Part shown: one piece after another, positions 31,719-41,500 of the stretch
Position numbering within the stretch: position 1 is the stretch's first letter
Layout of the letters: the number at the start of each line of letters is the position of its first letter
From: Amycolatopsis umgeniensis
Lineage (GTDB): Bacteria; Actinomycetota; Actinomycetes; Mycobacteriales; Pseudonocardiaceae
Direction: 5' to 3'
Assembly: GCF_014205155.1 (NCBI RefSeq)
Contig: NZ_JACHMX010000001.1
Location: 8,246,001-8,310,000 of the forward strand
DNA: 64,000 bases
Notes under the pieces: generated by a model
What the model was told of the DNA's origin: nothing
What the model saw: only the letters and a program-made list of their open reading frames with translations
The model's database searches: none
Translations under genes and position numbers: made by a program

Positions 31719-32135
31719 TCAGGCCTGCGGCATGTCGTCGGCGATCGGGCGGTCGATCACCATGGCCCATTTGCCGTCGTCGCCCCGGCGCATCACGTCG
31801 GTGCAGGAGCCGTGCAGTGTCACCCGCTTGCCCGGCTCGGTTTCGACCTCGAGGTCGAAGTCCACGATGACCAGGGAGACGTCCCCGGCCACCCACGCGC
31901 TGCGGACGGTCGACTTCAGGTGCGGCTTCTTCGCGATGAAGTCGACGATGAACTGCTTGCGCTCTTCACCGCGAAGCGGCCCGCCGGACAGGTTCGAGAT
32001 CGCGTCCTCGCGGTAGAGCCGGTTGAAGATGTTGCCGTCACCCGAGTTGAACGCTCGCATGAACACTTCGTTCTGGATCTCCGGGTCGGCCGTGAGATCC
32101 GGGTTCTCGAGATCGATTTCGAGATTAGCGGTCAT
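31719..32135 (-). CDS. SnoaL-like (NTF2-fold) protein 1, candidate cyclase/isomerase
   Basis: A 138-residue small alpha+beta barrel protein. The N-terminal helices read EVFMRAFNSGDGNIFNRLY, followed by the REDAI segment and a C-terminal strand region DVMRRGDDGKWAMVIDRP. This fold includes polyketide cyclases, isomerases and hydratases acting in the cytoplasm without cofactors. It is clearly paralogous to the protein at 34975-35367 (shared NSGD/NAGD, EDAI, PLRG/PLSG and RRGxDxKW positions). Relatives occur, from memory, in argimycin and streptazone clusters, where they are proposed to cyclise the amino-polyene. ATG 32135 follows GGGAAG. It is divergent from the amine oxidase gene. Confidence 0.82.
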   Translation of the reverse strand: MTANLEIDLENPDLTADPEIQNEVFMRAFNSGDGNIFNRLYREDAISNLSGGPLRGEERKQFIVDFIAKKPHLKSTVRSAWVAGDVSLVIVDFDLEVETEPGKRVTLHGSCTDVMRRGDDGKWAMVIDRPIADDMPQA

Positions 32136-32300
32136 AACCCAACTTCCCTGCTTTCTGGATATCCAGGTGCGTGCGAATCAATTTTATCGGAGTGGTGTTC
32201 ACTCTCGGGTAATCGCCGGGGGGAGAAGACCATTCGATGACTGGCCGATTCGGCGTCCGGGTAGCGTGGGGAATAAATACCATTTCGGGGAAAGAAAGGC
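32136..32300. promoter_or_regulatory. Divergent promoter region, SnoaL-like 1 / amine oxidase
   Basis: A 165-bp gap, relatively AT-rich. It contains GATAAAAT on the minus strand (near 32182-32189) as a possible -10 for the SnoaL-like gene. It also contains the 19-bp motif GTTCA-N7-GTAATCG (32197-32215), shared with the PKS promoter region. Confidence 0.5.
32197..32215 (+). promoter_or_regulatory. Shared motif GTTCA-N7-GTAATCG, copy 1
   Basis: Exact match in its 12 fixed bases and its spacing to 35445-35463. Both copies lie between a minus-strand SnoaL-like gene and a plus-strand pathway gene, 80-110 bp before the plus-strand start. Candidate site for the SARP or LuxR regulator. Confidence 0.4.
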
Positions 32301-33698
32301 ATGTCCATCGTGACGACGCAACCTTCTGACGGGCTGTCGCGGCGGGGTCTCCTGACCGCGGCAGGGGCGGCGGCCGTGGGTCTCGGTGTGCTCCCGGGGC
32401 AGGCGGTGGCCGACGAGGTGACCGCGTACGACGCGATCGTGATCGGCGGCGGTTTCGCCGGCGCCACCGCGGCGCGGGAATTGCGGGCGAGGGGACGGCG
32501 TCCGCTGATCCTCGAAGCCCGTGACCGGATCGGCGGTCGGACCTGGACGGATACCTTCCAGGGCAAGCGGATCGAGCGTGGCGGGACCTGGGTGCACTGG
32601 AGCCAGCCGCATGTGTGGGCCGAGATGATGCGCTACGGCCTGCCGATCGTCGAAGACCCCGGTCCGGATCGCGTGATCCTCTCCACCGACGCCGGGCCGC
32701 GCTCGTTCCCGCCGGCCGAGGCCTTCGGCCGGATCGGCGAGCTCCTCAATCGCGTTTTCGAAGGCTCCTCGGCGCTCTTCGAGCGGCCGTTCGACCCGCT
32801 GTTCCGCGAGGCCGAGGTGCGGGCGATCGACGGGCTCTCCCTGCGCGGGCGGCTCGATCAGCTTCGCCTGCCGCCGCAGGACGAGGGCTGGATCAACGGT
32901 TTCACCGCGTCCTACGCGGGCGGGACCAACGCCCGCGGCGCGTACACCCAGATGGCCAAATGGTGGGCGCTGGCCGGCGGCACGAACAGCGCGTGGGGCA
33001 CCGCGACCGGGCATTACCGCGTCGAACCGGGCACCGGCGCGCTGGTGCAGGCGATCCTGGCCGACTCGGGGGCCCAGGTCCGGTTGCGCACCCCGGTGAC
33101 CTCGGTCGTCGACAACGGCAGGCAGGTCGTGGTCACCACGCGGTCGGGGGAGCGGTTCACCGCGCCGATCGCGGTGGTCGCGCTCCCGGTCAACGTGTGG
33201 AAGACGATCTCGTTCTCCCCGGCCTTGCCCGCGGCTCACGCGGCGGCCACCAGGGAAGGGATCGGCGTACCCAACGGGACGAAGATCTGGCTGCACGTCC
33301 GCGGCGACATCGGCCGGGTCTACGCCCAGCCCGCCGAGGGCAACCCGATCGGCAGCCTGATCCCCTTCGCCTCGCTGGGCGACGGTCAGCTGTTCGTCGC
33401 GTTCAGCTTCCACGACACCTTCGACGGCACCGACTTGCGGCAGGTGCGGGACGCCGTCCAGGCGCTGGAACCGAAGGCGGACGTCGTGTCGATCAAGGCG
33501 CAGAACTGGTCCAAGGACGAGTTCTCCCTGGGGGCTGCCGCGTACATGCAGCCGGGTCAGCTCACTCGACTGCACGAGGCGCTGCAGCGACCGTCCGGCC
33601 GCGTGGCCTTCGCCACCGCCGACATCGCGCTGGGATGGAACGGCTACATCGACGGAGCCATCGAGTCGGGTGTGCGCGCGGCTCGAAGCCTGGGCTGA
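32301..33698 (+). CDS. Tat-exported FAD amine oxidase family enzyme
   Basis: A 465-residue flavin amine oxidase. Residues 1-38 look like a twin-arginine signal: SRRGLL with Arg14-Arg15, a hydrophobic alanine-rich stretch, then AVA-D. The mature part has the FAD fold [20 protein letters not shown] (47-66), RIGGRTW, and the C-terminal WNGYIDGAIESGVRAA typical of the family. The enzyme probably folds with FAD in the cytoplasm and then acts outside the membrane. Amine oxidases dehydrogenate C-N bonds; in this context the cyclic amine or imine of the alkaloid is a plausible substrate. Secreted flavoenzymes are, as I recall, also present in the coelimycin cluster. The gene ends in a perfect 18-bp bidirectional terminator. 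Confidence 0.88.
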   Translation: MSIVTTQPSDGLSRRGLLTAAGAAAVGLGVLPGQAVADEVTAYDAIVIGGGFAGATAARELRARGRRPLILEARDRIGGRTWTDTFQGKRIERGGTWVHWSQPHVWAEMMRYGLPIVEDPGPDRVILSTDAGPRSFPPAEAFGRIGELLNRVFEGSSALFERPFDPLFREAEVRAIDGLSLRGRLDQLRLPPQDEGWINGFTASYAGGTNARGAYTQMAKWWALAGGTNSAWGTATGHYRVEPGTGALVQAILADSGAQVRLRTPVTSVVDNGRQVVVTTRSGERFTAPIAVVALPVNVWKTISFSPALPAAHAAATREGIGVPNGTKIWLHVRGDIGRVYAQPAEGNPIGSLIPFASLGDGQLFVAFSFHDTFDGTDLRQVRDAVQALEPKADVVSIKAQNWSKDEFSLGAAAYMQPGQLTRLHEALQRPSGRVAFATADIALGWNGYIDGAIESGVRAARSLG

Positions 33699-33703
33699 GC
33701 AAA

Positions 33704-33745
33704 GAAAAGTCCCTCGTGAGCGCCGTTGCTCACGAGGGACTTTTC
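33704..33745. terminator. Perfect bidirectional terminator
   Basis: Eighteen-bp perfect stem, GAAAAGTCCCTCGTGAGC and its reverse complement, with a 6-nt loop GCCGTT. An A-run on one side and a T-run on the other make it intrinsic-type in both directions. It separates the convergent amine oxidase and monooxygenase genes. Confidence 0.9.
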
Positions 33746-33764
33746 TCCGGGTGCGCCCGGAGGA

Positions 33765-34940
33765 TCAGAGCAGGTAGGTGTTCGGGTCCAGTCCCAGCTC
33801 CACCCGGCCGTGCACCTCGAGGTTCGAGTTCGGCGTCATCATGCCGTGCAGCGCGAGGCCCTCGATGTCCCGGAAGAAGCGCTGGAACGGGGAGTTCCGC
33901 ATGATCGCGGAACCGCTGCTGACGCTTTGCAGCTCCTCGACGGCCTCCTTGGCCAGCTGGATGGCGTAGCCGCACTGGCCGCGTCCGGTCGCCTTCTCCT
34001 CGACCGTCGGCTGTTCACCCGCGTCGGCGCGCTGCTGCAGGAGGGTGATCCACCGCGCCACCAGTGCCTCCGCGGCCGCGATCTTGTTGGCCGCCAGCGA
34101 GACCTTCAGCTGTGTCAACGGGTGCTCGGCCTGGTCCTCCCAGGGCGTGTAGGCGATCGGCTTCCCGCCCACCTTGGACACGAACAGCTCGTACGCCGCT
34201 CGCGCCATGCCCACGTAGGACGCGACCGACTCCGTCATCACGAAGCCGATCAGGCCGTAGTTACGGCCGGTCGCGCCGGTGTTCGAGCGGTCACCGGTGA
34301 GACCGAACAGCGCGTCGCCCGCGTCGATGACCCGGTGCGCAGGCACGAACACGTCGTTGGCCGTGGTCGACGAGCTTCCCGTCGCGGCCGCGGCGCTGAC
34401 GTGCCAGTCGTCCGCGATGGACAGCTCCGACATCGGCACGATGACGTACAGTTCCCTGTGCTGGCCGTCGGGCTCCTCGAGGGTCACCCCCAGGAGATCC
34501 CAGTGTGCGCCGCGGCAGCCGGAATTGAATCGCCAAGTGCCGTTCAGGTTGTAGCCGCCCTCGGTCCGCTCGACGGTGCCGGTCGGCGAGAAACCCCCCG
34601 AGATCCGCACCGAAGGATTGGCGAAGATCTCTTCCTGGGCCTTGTCCGGGTACTGCGTGGCCAGCCAGGCGGTGGACACCCACGCCATCGCCACCCAGCC
34701 GGTCGAACCGCAGCCGCGGGCGATCTCGGCGAGGATCTCGAACTGGTCGGCCAGTGGCAGGTCCAGCCCGCCGAACCGAGCGGGCGTCGCGAGCTGGAAG
34801 ACGCCCGCCTTGTCCAGCAGTTCGACGTTCTCGTCCGGGATCCAGCGCGCGTCCTCGGCCTTGTGGCCGTTCTCCCGGAGCCGGGGCACGATGTCACGGA
34901 CCGCCTTGAGTACGGCGGCGGCGTCCTGGTCGTTCGTCAT
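33765..34940 (-). CDS. Acyl-CoA dehydrogenase-fold flavin-dependent monooxygenase (two-component)
   Basis: A 391-residue protein with the acyl-CoA dehydrogenase fold, resembling the HpaB/HsaA-type oxygenases that use reduced flavin from a separate reductase. Features are LDKAGVFQLATPARFGGLDL, RGCGSTGWVAMAW, RISGGFSPTGTVERTEGGYN, and the C-terminal helical core with GSSSTTANDVFVP. ATG 34940 is preceded by AGGAGGG; the frame is open upstream through the SnoaL-like gene, but that part is not protein-like. It likely hydroxylates, N-oxidises or dehydrogenates the alkaloid scaffold with the reductase at 27.8 kb. A true acyl dehydrogenase is the alternative. It is co-transcribed behind the SnoaL-like gene with a 34-bp gap. 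Confidence 0.85.
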   Translation of the reverse strand: MTNDQDAAAVLKAVRDIVPRLRENGHKAEDARWIPDENVELLDKAGVFQLATPARFGGLDLPLADQFEILAEIARGCGSTGWVAMAWVSTAWLATQYPDKAQEEIFANPSVRISGGFSPTGTVERTEGGYNLNGTWRFNSGCRGAHWDLLGVTLEEPDGQHRELYVIVPMSELSIADDWHVSAAAATGSSSTTANDVFVPAHRVIDAGDALFGLTGDRSNTGATGRNYGLIGFVMTESVASYVGMARAAYELFVSKVGGKPIAYTPWEDQAEHPLTQLKVSLAANKIAAAEALVARWITLLQQRADAGEQPTVEEKATGRGQCGYAIQLAKEAVEELQSVSSGSAIMRNSPFQRFFRDIEGLALHGMMTPNSNLEVHGRVELGLDPNTYLL

Positions 34941-34974
34941 GGTTCCGTTCCCTCCTTTCGTTTCCTGGACCGGG

Positions 34975-35367
34975 TCAGTGGTTTTCGCTCTCGGGGTCGT
35001 CCACCGCGTACCGCCACTTGTTGTCCTCGCCACGGCGCAGCACGTCGAGACCGAGACCCTCGAAGTGCTCGGTCTCGCCGTTCTCACCGGGCAGGTCCAC
35101 GGTCCACTCGGTGACCAGCAGGGTGGCGTCGCCCGCCTCGTAGATGTGTTTCGCGGTCGCGGTCATCGCGGGCCGCTTGCCGATGAACTCCACGAGGTGT
35201 GCCCGCAGGGCCTGCCCGCTCAGCGGTTGGCCGTCCCGCACGGCGATGGCGTCTTCGGTGTAGAACCGGGCCACCGCGTCCACGTCGCCGGCGTTGACGG
35301 CGCGGACGTAGTGTTCGGTCGCCTTTGCGGCGTCGTCGACGAGTTCGAAGTCGAGCGCTCTGGTCAT
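34975..35367 (-). CDS. SnoaL-like (NTF2-fold) protein 2, candidate cyclase/isomerase
   Basis: A 130-residue NTF2-fold protein: ATEHYVRAVNAGDVDAVARF, YTEDAI, PLSGQALRAHLVEFIGKRP, then DVLRRGEDNKWRYAVDDP. It is a paralogue of the protein at 31719-32135, about one third identical by eye, so the two probably do related but separate steps. Such proteins catalyse cyclisation, isomerisation or hydration of polyketide intermediates. It is the first gene of a two-gene minus-strand operon with the monooxygenase and is divergent from the first PKS gene. ATG 35367 is the only good start; its ribosome binding site is weak. Confidence 0.82.
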   Translation of the reverse strand: MTRALDFELVDDAAKATEHYVRAVNAGDVDAVARFYTEDAIAVRDGQPLSGQALRAHLVEFIGKRPAMTATAKHIYEAGDATLLVTEWTVDLPGENGETEHFEGLGLDVLRRGEDNKWRYAVDDPESENH

Positions 35368-35568
35368 GATGGACGAGACCCGCTTTCTGTGAATTGGGGA
35401 TTTCCGCGTCTTCGGCGAAACTAGCCGACCCGGCGGCATCGACCGTTCATCGTCAAGTAATCGGTGGAGCGAGAACCGCGGATTACCGCGCGCTCGGTAA
35501 CGTCCGAAGTCGGCTGCCCTGGGAAGCGTGAATGTGACCGGGAATTCGAGGAAAGGCAATCGTGCGCG
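35368..35568. promoter_or_regulatory. Divergent promoter region, SnoaL-like 2 / PKS operon
   Basis: A 201-bp gap that should drive the whole PKS operon on + and the SnoaL-monooxygenase operon on -. It contains the GTTCA-N7-GTAATCG motif (35445-35463), an inverted repeat TTACCG-N6-CGGTAA (35483-35500), and GAGGAAAGG at about 35549-35556 before the PKS start. Confidence 0.5.
35445..35463 (+). promoter_or_regulatory. Shared motif GTTCA-N7-GTAATCG, copy 2
   Basis: Same 12 bases and spacing as at 32197-32215, about 106 bp before the first PKS start. Candidate activator site. Confidence 0.4.
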
Positions 35569-38500
35569 ATGACAAGAGTCGTTGACGAACTTGACGAGTC
35601 CGACGAGTACATCGCCGTCATCGGCGTTTCCTGCCGGTTGCCGGGGGCGGCGTCGCCCGCCGAATTCTGGCGATTGCTGCGCACGGGGACGAGCGCGATC
35701 GGCGAAGTGCCGCCGGGCCGCTGGTCCGCCACCGCCACGCCGAGCGCCCGGTTCGGCGGATTCCTCGACGCCGTAGGCGATTTCGACGCCGGGTTCTTCG
35801 GTATCTCGCCGCGCGAGGCGGTCACCATGGACCCGCAGCAGCGGCTCGTGCTGGAGCTGGCCTGGGAAGCGCTGGAAGACGCCCGGATCGTCCCCGGCAC
35901 GCTCGCGGGCAGCTCCACCGCGGTGTACGTCGGCACCTTGCGCGACGACTACACGGCTGTGGTGCACCAGCACGGCCGGCAGGCCATCACCCAGCACACG
36001 ATCACCGGCGTGAACCGGGGCGTGATCGCCAACCGCCTTTCGTACGCGCTCGACCTCCGCGGTCCCAGCCTGACCGTCGACACGGCGCAGTCGTCCTCGC
36101 TCGTCGCCGTGCACCTGGCTTGCGAGAGCCTCCGCGCCGGTGAGTCCGCGACAGCGATCGTCGCCGGGGTGAACCTCAACCTCGTCGCGGAAAGCGCGGT
36201 CACCGCGGAGCGGTTCGGCGGGTTGTCCCCGGACGGCCGGTGCTTCACCTTCGACGCCCGCGCCAACGGTTTCGTGCGCGGCGAGGGCGCCGGCGTCGTC
36301 GTGCTCAAGCCGCTGCGGCGGGCCGTCGAGGACGGCGATCGCGTGCACGCGGTGATCCGCGGTACGGCGGTGAACAACGACGGCGCCACGACAGGGCTGA
36401 CCGTTCCCGGGCAGGAGACTCAGGAAGAGGTCCTGCGCACCGCGTACGAACGGGCGGGCGTCGACCCGGGTTCCGTCCAGTACGTCGAATTGCACGGCAC
36501 CGGGACACCGGTCGGCGACCCGATCGAGGCCGCCGCGCTCGGCGCCGTACTCGGTGCCGAACGTCCGGCCGAGGATCGGCTGCGGGTCGGTTCGGTCAAG
36601 ACCAACGTCGGCCATCTCGAAGGCGCGGCGGGGATCACCGGACTGCTCAAGGTGATCCTGAGCCTGCGCCACCGGGAACTGCCGCCCAGCCTGAACTTCG
36701 AGACGCCGAACCCGGCGATCCCGCTGAACGAGCTGAACCTTTCCGTGCAGACCGAATCCACCGCCTGGCCGCATCAGGACCGGGCGCTGCTCGCCGGGGT
36801 GAGCTCGTTCGGCATCGGCGGGACCAACTGTCACGTCGTGCTGTCGGAACCGCCCGCCGTCCCCGCCCCGCGACCTGCCGGTGCCGTCGAGGCGGCGCCG
36901 CTGGTGCTCACCGGGCGCACGGAGGACGCGTTGCGCGCGCAGGCCGCACGGCTGCGCGACTTCCTCGACACGGACGTGCACCCCGCCGACGCCGGATGGT
37001 CCCTGCTCACGTCCAGGGCGCGGTTCGAGCATCGCGCGGTCGTACTCGGCGACGACGTGGACGGTCTGCGGGCGGGCCTGGAGTCACTGGCCAACGGCCT
37101 GCCGTCACGCGACGCGGTGTCCAATGTGGTCACTCCCGGCGGTCTCGCTTTCTTGTTCACCGGTCAGGGTTCGCAGCGGATCGGGATGGGTCTCGAGTTG
37201 TATGAGGCGTTCCCGGTGTTCGCGCGGGCTTTCGATGAGGTGTGCGATGAGTCGTTGCGTGAGGTGATCGCGTCCGGGACGGATCTCGATCAGACCGGAT
37301 GGGCTCAGCCCGCGCTGTTCGCGGTCGAGGTCGCGCTGTACAGGCTTTTGGAGTCCTGGGGAGTCCGGCCTGATTTCCTTGCTGGGCATTCGATCGGTGA
37401 GATCGCGGCCGCTCATGTGGCGGGTGTGTTCTCGCTCGAGGACGCGTTGACGTTGGTGCGGGCGCGTGGCCGGTTGATGCAGCAGTTGCCGCTCGGCGGG
37501 GCGATGGTGGCGATCCAGGCCGGTGAGGCGGATGTGCTCCCGCTGTTGGTCGACGGGGTCGGTCTCGCGGCGGTCAACGGGCCGGATTCCGTGGTCATCT
37601 CCGGCGTCGAGGACAAGGTTCTGGAGATCGCGGCGAGTTTCGCGAAGACGAAGCGCCTGGCGGTGAGCCACGCCTTCCACTCGCCCTTGATGGAGCCGAT
37701 GCTGGACGAATTCCGGGCCGTCGTCGAAGGTCTGGAGTTCGGAACGGCCGGTATCGCCGCGGTGTCCTCGGTGACCGGCGGCGTGATGTCCGGTGAGTGG
37801 AGCTCACCCGAGTACTGGGTGCGGCAGGTTCGTGAGCCCGTGCGGTTCCTGGACACCGTCCAGACCCTGTCCGCCGAGGGCGCCACGACCTTCGCCGAAA
37901 TCGGACCGGATTCCGTGCTGTCGGCGATGGTCGAGGGCGCCGCGCCCGCGCTGCGCGGCGACCGGCCGGAGCGCCAGACCGTCCTGGCCCTGCTCGCCTT
38001 CGTGTTCGCGCGCGGATTCGAGGTGGACTGGTCGCCGGCGTACGCGAACACCGCGCGGAACGTGGTCGACCTGCCCACCTACGCCTTCCAGCGCCGCCGC
38101 TACTGGGTCGGCGACAAGACCAGGACCACGGTGAAGGTCGAGCGCGATCACTCGGTGGTGGACCTGGTCCGCAACCACATCGCCGCGATTCTGGAGCTCC
38201 CGCCGGGTACCGCGCTGGAACAGCACAAACCGTTCCGTGAACTCGGATTCGACTCCCTGCTGGCGGTCGAACTGCGCAACGGGCTCGCCGCCGCGACCGG
38301 GCTGGCCCTGCCCTCCGGGCTGCTCTTCGACTACCCGACGCCCGCCGCGCTCATCGCGTACCTCCAGCAGAACCCCGGCGACGCCGCCGTCGAGACGGAG
38401 GAGGAGACGTTCGGCGCGGCCGCGCTGGAAGAGCCGATCGCGATCGTCGGGATGGCGTGCCGGTACCCCGGCGACATCTCCTCGCCCGAGGATCTCTGGC

Positions 38501-41500
38501 GGCTGGTCGCCGAAGCGGGCGACGCGATCACGGCCTTCCCCGAGAACCGAGGCTGGAACGGGGGCGATCTCGACCCCGGCACCATCCGGCAGGGAGGTTT
38601 CCTGCGGGACGTCGCCGAATTCGACGCGGGCTTCTTTCGAATCTCCCCGCGGGAAGCGCAGGCCATGGACCCCCAGCAACGGCTGCTGCTGGAGTCCGCG
38701 TGGGAGGCGCTGGAGCGGGCGGGGATCACCGCGGACAGCCTGCGGGGCAGCGACACCGGTGTCTTCGTCGGCGCCACGGCGCAGGACTACGGGCACCGGA
38801 TGCACGATGCCCCCGAAAGCGTCGGCGGGCACATCCTCACCGGCGTCACCAGCAGCGTGATGTCCGGCCGGATCGCCTATCAGTTCGGCTTCACCGGACC
38901 GGCGATCACGGTCGACACCGCCTGCTCGTCTTCGCTGGTGGCCCTGCACCTGGCGGTGCGGTCGCTCCGCACCGGGGAATCGGCGCTGGCGCTGGCCGGT
39001 GGGGTGACGGCGATGCCGACCCCGGGCATGTTCGTCGAGTTCTCGCGTCAGCGCGGGCTGGCACCGGACGGCCGGGCCAAACCGTTCGCCGCGGCCGCGG
39101 ACGGCACGGCCTGGGCCGAAGGCGTCGGACTGCTCGTGCTGGAACGCCTGTCCGACGCGCGGCGCAACGGCCATCCGGTACTCGCGGTGGTCCGCGGTTC
39201 GGCGATCAACCAGGACGGCGCCAGCAACGGCCTGTCCGCGCCGAACGGGCCGTCGCAGGAGCGCGTGATCCGCCGGGCACTGGCCGACGCCGGTCTCACC
39301 CCGTCCGAAGTGGACGCCGTGGAGGCGCACGGCACCGGAACCACGCTCGGCGACCCGATCGAGGCGAACGCCCTGATCGCGACCTACGGCAAGCGGCGGG
39401 AGCGGCCGCTCTGGCTGGGCTCCCTCAAGTCGAACATCGGGCACGCCCAGGCGGCCGCGGGGGTCGGCGGCGTGATCAAGATGGTGGAGGCGATGCGGCA
39501 CGGCGTGCTGCCCAAGACCCTCCACGTCGACGAGCCGACCTCGCACGTCGATTGGACGGCGGGCGCGGTCTCGCTGCTCACCGCTCACCAGCCGTGGCCC
39601 GCCGACGAGCGTCCTCGCCGCGCGGGTGTGTCCTCCTTCGGGATCAGCGGGACCAACGCGCACGTGATCCTCGAACAGGCGCCGGACGCCGAGGAACCCG
39701 CCGAAGCCGACGTGCCCGGAGCCCTGCCGCTGGTCCTGTCGGCGCACAGCGCGCCGGCGCTGCGTGCCCAGGCGGAACGGCTCCGCACCACGCTCACCGG
39801 CGAGACCTCGACGGCGGATATCGCGTGGTCCTTGGCACAGGGCCGGTCGGCACTCGACCATCGCGCGGTCATCGTCGGCAATGACCGGGCTGACCTGCTC
39901 GAAGGCCTGAGCGCGGTGGCCGCGGGCGAGGCCGGTGACGGCGTGGTGACCGGGGTGGCGCCCGGTGACCGCGGCGACGTCGTGTTCCTGTTCCCGGGCC
40001 AGGGATCGCAATGGGCGGGGATGGCGACGCGGCTGCTCGATTCGTCCCCGGTGTTCGCCGCCCGGATCCGGGACTGCGAAGAGGCGCTGGCCGAGTACGT
40101 CGACTGGTCGCTGACCGGGGTACTGCTCGGCGAGGACGGCGCGCCTTCGCTCGAGCGGGTCGACGTGGTCCAGCCGGTCCTGTTCGCCGTCATGGTGGCG
40201 CTGGCCGAGGTGTGGCGGTCCCACGGCGTCGAGCCGGGCGCGGTGGTCGGGCATTCGCAGGGGGAGATCGCGGCCGCCTGCGTCGCGGGCGCCCTGAGCC
40301 TCGCCGACGCCGCCAAGGTGGTCGCCCTGCGCTCGCAGGCCATCACCGCGATCGCCGGCCTCGGCGGGATGACCTCCCTCGCGCTGCCCGCGGCCGACGT
40401 CGAGCGGAGGATCGCCCGCTGGGAGGGCCGGATCTCGATCGCGGCCGTGAACGGCCCGTCCGCGACGGTCGTCTCCGGTGACGGCGAAGCGCTGGACGAA
40501 CTGTTCGACGAGTGCGTCGCCGACGGTGTGCGCTTGCGCCGGATCCCGGTGGACTACGCGTCGCATTCCGCGCACGTCGAGCGGATCGAGGGCGAGATCC
40601 TGCGGGTGCTCGGCGGAATCCGGCCGGGGCCGTCGCAGGTGCCGTTCTTCTCGACCGTGACCGGCGAATGGCTCGACACCACGGAGATGGACGCGGGCTA
40701 TTGGTACCGCAACCTGCGGAACACGGTGCGGTTCGCGCCCGCGATCAGCAGTCTCGCCGGCCTGGGCTTCGGGTACTTCGTCGAGTGCAGCGCGCATCCG
40801 TTGCTGACCATGGGTGTCCAGGATCTGCTCGACGGCACCGACGCCGTCGTGACGGGCTCACTGCGCCGCGATCAAGGCGGACTCGACCGGATGCTCGCCT
40901 CGATCGCCGAGGTGTACGTCGCCGGGCGGGAGGTCGACTGGTCGCTGCCGCGAGGCAGGTGGACCGAGTTGCCGACGTATCCGTTCCAGCGGGAGACGTA
41001 CTGGCTCACCCCCGGCACCGGAACCGGGGACGTCAGCGGGCTGGGCGTACGCGCGACCGGGCATCCGCTGCTGGGTGCCGCGGTCGACGTGGGCGACGCC
41101 GGTCAGCTCGTCCTCACCGGCAGGCTCGCCCGGGACACCCAGCCGTGGCTGGCCGATCACGCGGTGCTGGGCTCGGTTCTCTTTCCCGGTACGGGTTTCG
41201 TCGAGCTGGCCGCGCAGGCGGGTGAGCTGGCGGGCTGCGAACGGATCGACGAACTGACCGTCATCGCCCCGCTCGTCCTGCCCGAACCGGGCGCCGTGCT
41301 GATCCAGGTCGTGGTCGGCGAAGGCGACGAATCCGGACGCCGGTCGCTGGAGGTGTACTCGCGTCAGGAAGACGCCGAGGAGTGGACGAGGCATGCCACC
41401 GGGGTGCTGTCCGCCGAGGACGGCGCCGTCACCGACGAACTCACCCAGTGGCCGCCCGACGCGGCGGAAGTCGCCCTCGACGGCGTCTACGACCGGTTGC

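Noticed and set aside
35464..35568. Upstream start of the first PKS (from about 35464)
   Set aside because: The added residues are not PKS-like and would use up the promoter region. ATG 35569 after GAGGAAAGG fits better.
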